Positions 63,901 through 64,000 of a DNA stretch of 64,000 bases are shown here, piece by piece. The DNA lies in NCBI RefSeq assembly GCF_000419585.1, contig NZ_ATTH01000001.1, forward strand, positions 1,758,005 to 1,822,004. The letters run 5' to 3'. The translations under genes and the position numbers were made by a program. Below the pieces are notes generated by a model. It saw nothing but the letters and a program-made list of their open reading frames with translations, ran no database searches and was not told the DNA's origin. Each line of letters opens with the position of its first letter. Position 1 is the stretch's first letter. This DNA is from Salisaeta longa DSM 21114 (GTDB lineage: Bacteria; Bacteroidota; Rhodothermia; Rhodothermales; Salinibacteraceae).

Positions 63901-64000
63901 GGGTGCTTCCGCCCGTCGCAGGCCCATAAGCAAACGTAGCCGACACATTACTGGCGTACGGCACCACCGCGCCGTTAAGGGTCGCGCCCGTGCCCGTCAC
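60902..64000 (-). CDS. giant secreted surface protein with T9SS/FlgD-type C-terminus, N-terminus cut by window edge
   Basis: At least 1032 residues, open at the right edge. From the N-terminal side of the visible part: a fibronectin/Ig-like segment; a cadherin-like tandem-95 domain (about 90-190: DNATTPEETPIAIDVLANDS, then FSGTDTFTYTVADKSG); a second related domain; another Fn3-like domain; a choice-of-anchor D segment (about 395-480: ILAVSPDSVGLGAFIVDAQA, IVNSGTGTLSI-like ITIANSGTGTLSIDDV); a large unassigned region; and a FlgD-like C-terminal domain (about 960-1032: LKPNYPNPFEEGTALPFTL, VAIYNILGQRVR, GSGVYFYRITAGDF). It should be secreted by T9SS and act at the surface, e.g. adhesion. The start codon is outside the window. 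Confidence 0.88.
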   Translation of the reverse strand: MTGTGATLNGAVVPYASNVSATFAYGPATGGSTQTVTAAQSPLAGTDSVAVSADVTGLTPSTTYEVTLTADDGARATTSTALTFDTPNIPPTVADDNATTPEETPIAIDVLANDSEAGSGLAGIIDTSTVAVQSGPSNGTTTVDSQTGTVTYTPASEFSGTDTFTYTVADKSGAVSGEATVTVTVTGTNDAPTISAIPDKTIPEDGTTGPIAFTIGDAETPAGDLTVTATSEDTNLAPPSSITFGGSGTDRTITVTPAPDEFGSTQITVEVSDGSKTASSTMQLEVTSVPDAATITDPPVVSNVERTGAQFSASVNPNEETTTITFVVDGGGTTTEIPADQSPISGTAPVDVSATAANLVPGVAYEVRVRADNAAGSVSSAPTAFTTPNPILAVSPDSVGLGAFIVDAQAPVSTITIANSGTGTLSIDDVQLTGSAFAIVEDTGEQTLSANATRDVRLAFEASAPGTYSELLTIATPIDTAQVPLTAQVAGIDVAPTTPLVAGQGGTLAVTVAGGFVPSEQALLYRPVGASAFTRQPLTGAGEGRWTAPLPDSAVTIRGVEAYVVLRTAQDTLAWPRGGVAASRDNPAVLPTQFEAPLQAPGPFRPETYAMVSVPVAPRDSSIQGIFEDDYGTADPETWRVLAWDPEAESYRAYRSIEALPPGRAVWLITKDGRSFDVDAGRSTAGDTSRVTRVLPPGWSQIAVPYPFPVAWADVAGAEALGAPVGYADGQYRYDRAVLQPWNGYFVYNPTQRPVRITLPAKAASPGAPAPANARAKKEQAAYALQVTTQWPARGVSDQPVQLGLMEGAAQSYDAYDRAKAPSIGTPHVRTSIVSGDHALAASYQPPSPAGRVWDLRVSTHSATRLPTTNTVRLQLTPQGNRPDGFKRYVLDLDKRAFIPVDNGSIEITLTPRQTTRRLRVIVGTKAFAQQKSEGIPLRAFKNRLKPNYPNPFEEGTALPFTLKEKRSVRVAIYNILGQRVRWMTLGEKAAGRHVVRWDGRNQHGQLVGSGVYFYRITAGDFVATRKMTLVR

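Overview
The window is a GC-rich bacterial chromosome segment with almost no non-coding space. It carries Bacteroidota-type markers: Por/type IX secretion (T9SS) C-terminal sorting domains on two surface proteins, a HmuY-family lipoprotein, a TonB-dependent receptor with an N-terminal carboxypeptidase-regulatory-like domain, a Bacteroidota-style LptE and a fused E1 alpha/beta 2-oxoacid dehydrogenase. High GC plus these features suggest the Rhodothermota/Salinibacter-Salisaeta branch. That placement is inference from gene content; no rRNA or tRNA gene was found to confirm it.

Layout. (1) 1-5.7 kb: a surface FG-GAP/choice-of-anchor-B protein cut by the left edge, then a plus-strand run of S41 protease, membrane J-domain protein, alpha/beta hydrolase and prephenate dehydratase. 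(2) 5.8-12 kb: a fused 2-oxoacid dehydrogenase E1, a two-gene Fe3+-type ABC transporter without a binding protein, and a GT2 glycosyltransferase. (3) 12-18.2 kb: ilvE, an APH-like kinase, an OmpA lipoprotein, a DsbA-like thiol protein, LptE and a RibBA whose GTP cyclohydrolase II half lacks all three zinc cysteines. (4) 18.4-27.5 kb: the minus-strand division and cell-wall operon murD-ftsW-murG-murC-ftsQ-ftsA-ftsZ, ending at a clear terminator. Upstream of murD, where mraY/murF/murE/ftsI often lie, there is a tandem array of 275-302-bp units built from alternating REP-like inverted repeats. (5) 28.6-31.6 kb: an SGNH hydrolase, a small ORF and a T9SS-sorted protein. (6) 32-41.5 kb: an iron/heme island of two operons. 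The first encodes a siderophore-type TonB receptor, two small DUF3325/DUF3649-like membrane proteins and a PepSY reductase-like protein. The second encodes a heme-type TonB receptor, HmuY and an exported protein made of four chelatase (CbiX-like) half-modules. The two leaders share a 12-bp AT-rich motif. (7) 41.5-51.4 kb: housekeeping genes (SleB-like hydrolase, pdxB, mnmA, YbgC-type thioesterase, nadC, two MFS transporters, a methyltransferase). (8) 51.5-56.1 kb: an alcohol/aldehyde oxidation module (DUF779, adhP, ald) divergent from an AraC regulator. (9) 56.2-64 kb: an MBL hydrolase, aroQ, xseA, ridA, an outer-membrane protein and a giant T9SS-sorted surface protein cut by the right edge.

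The most notable observations are the exported four-module chelatase linked to HmuY and a TonB receptor, which suggests a periplasmic tetrapyrrole metal-handling step; an identical 11-bp LacI/cre-like palindromic site in front of the E1, ilvE and aldehyde-dehydrogenase genes; the degenerate RibA half of RibBA; and the repeat array at the 5' end of the division cluster. Everything was read from sequence by eye, so domain names are by motif recognition and no database search was possible.
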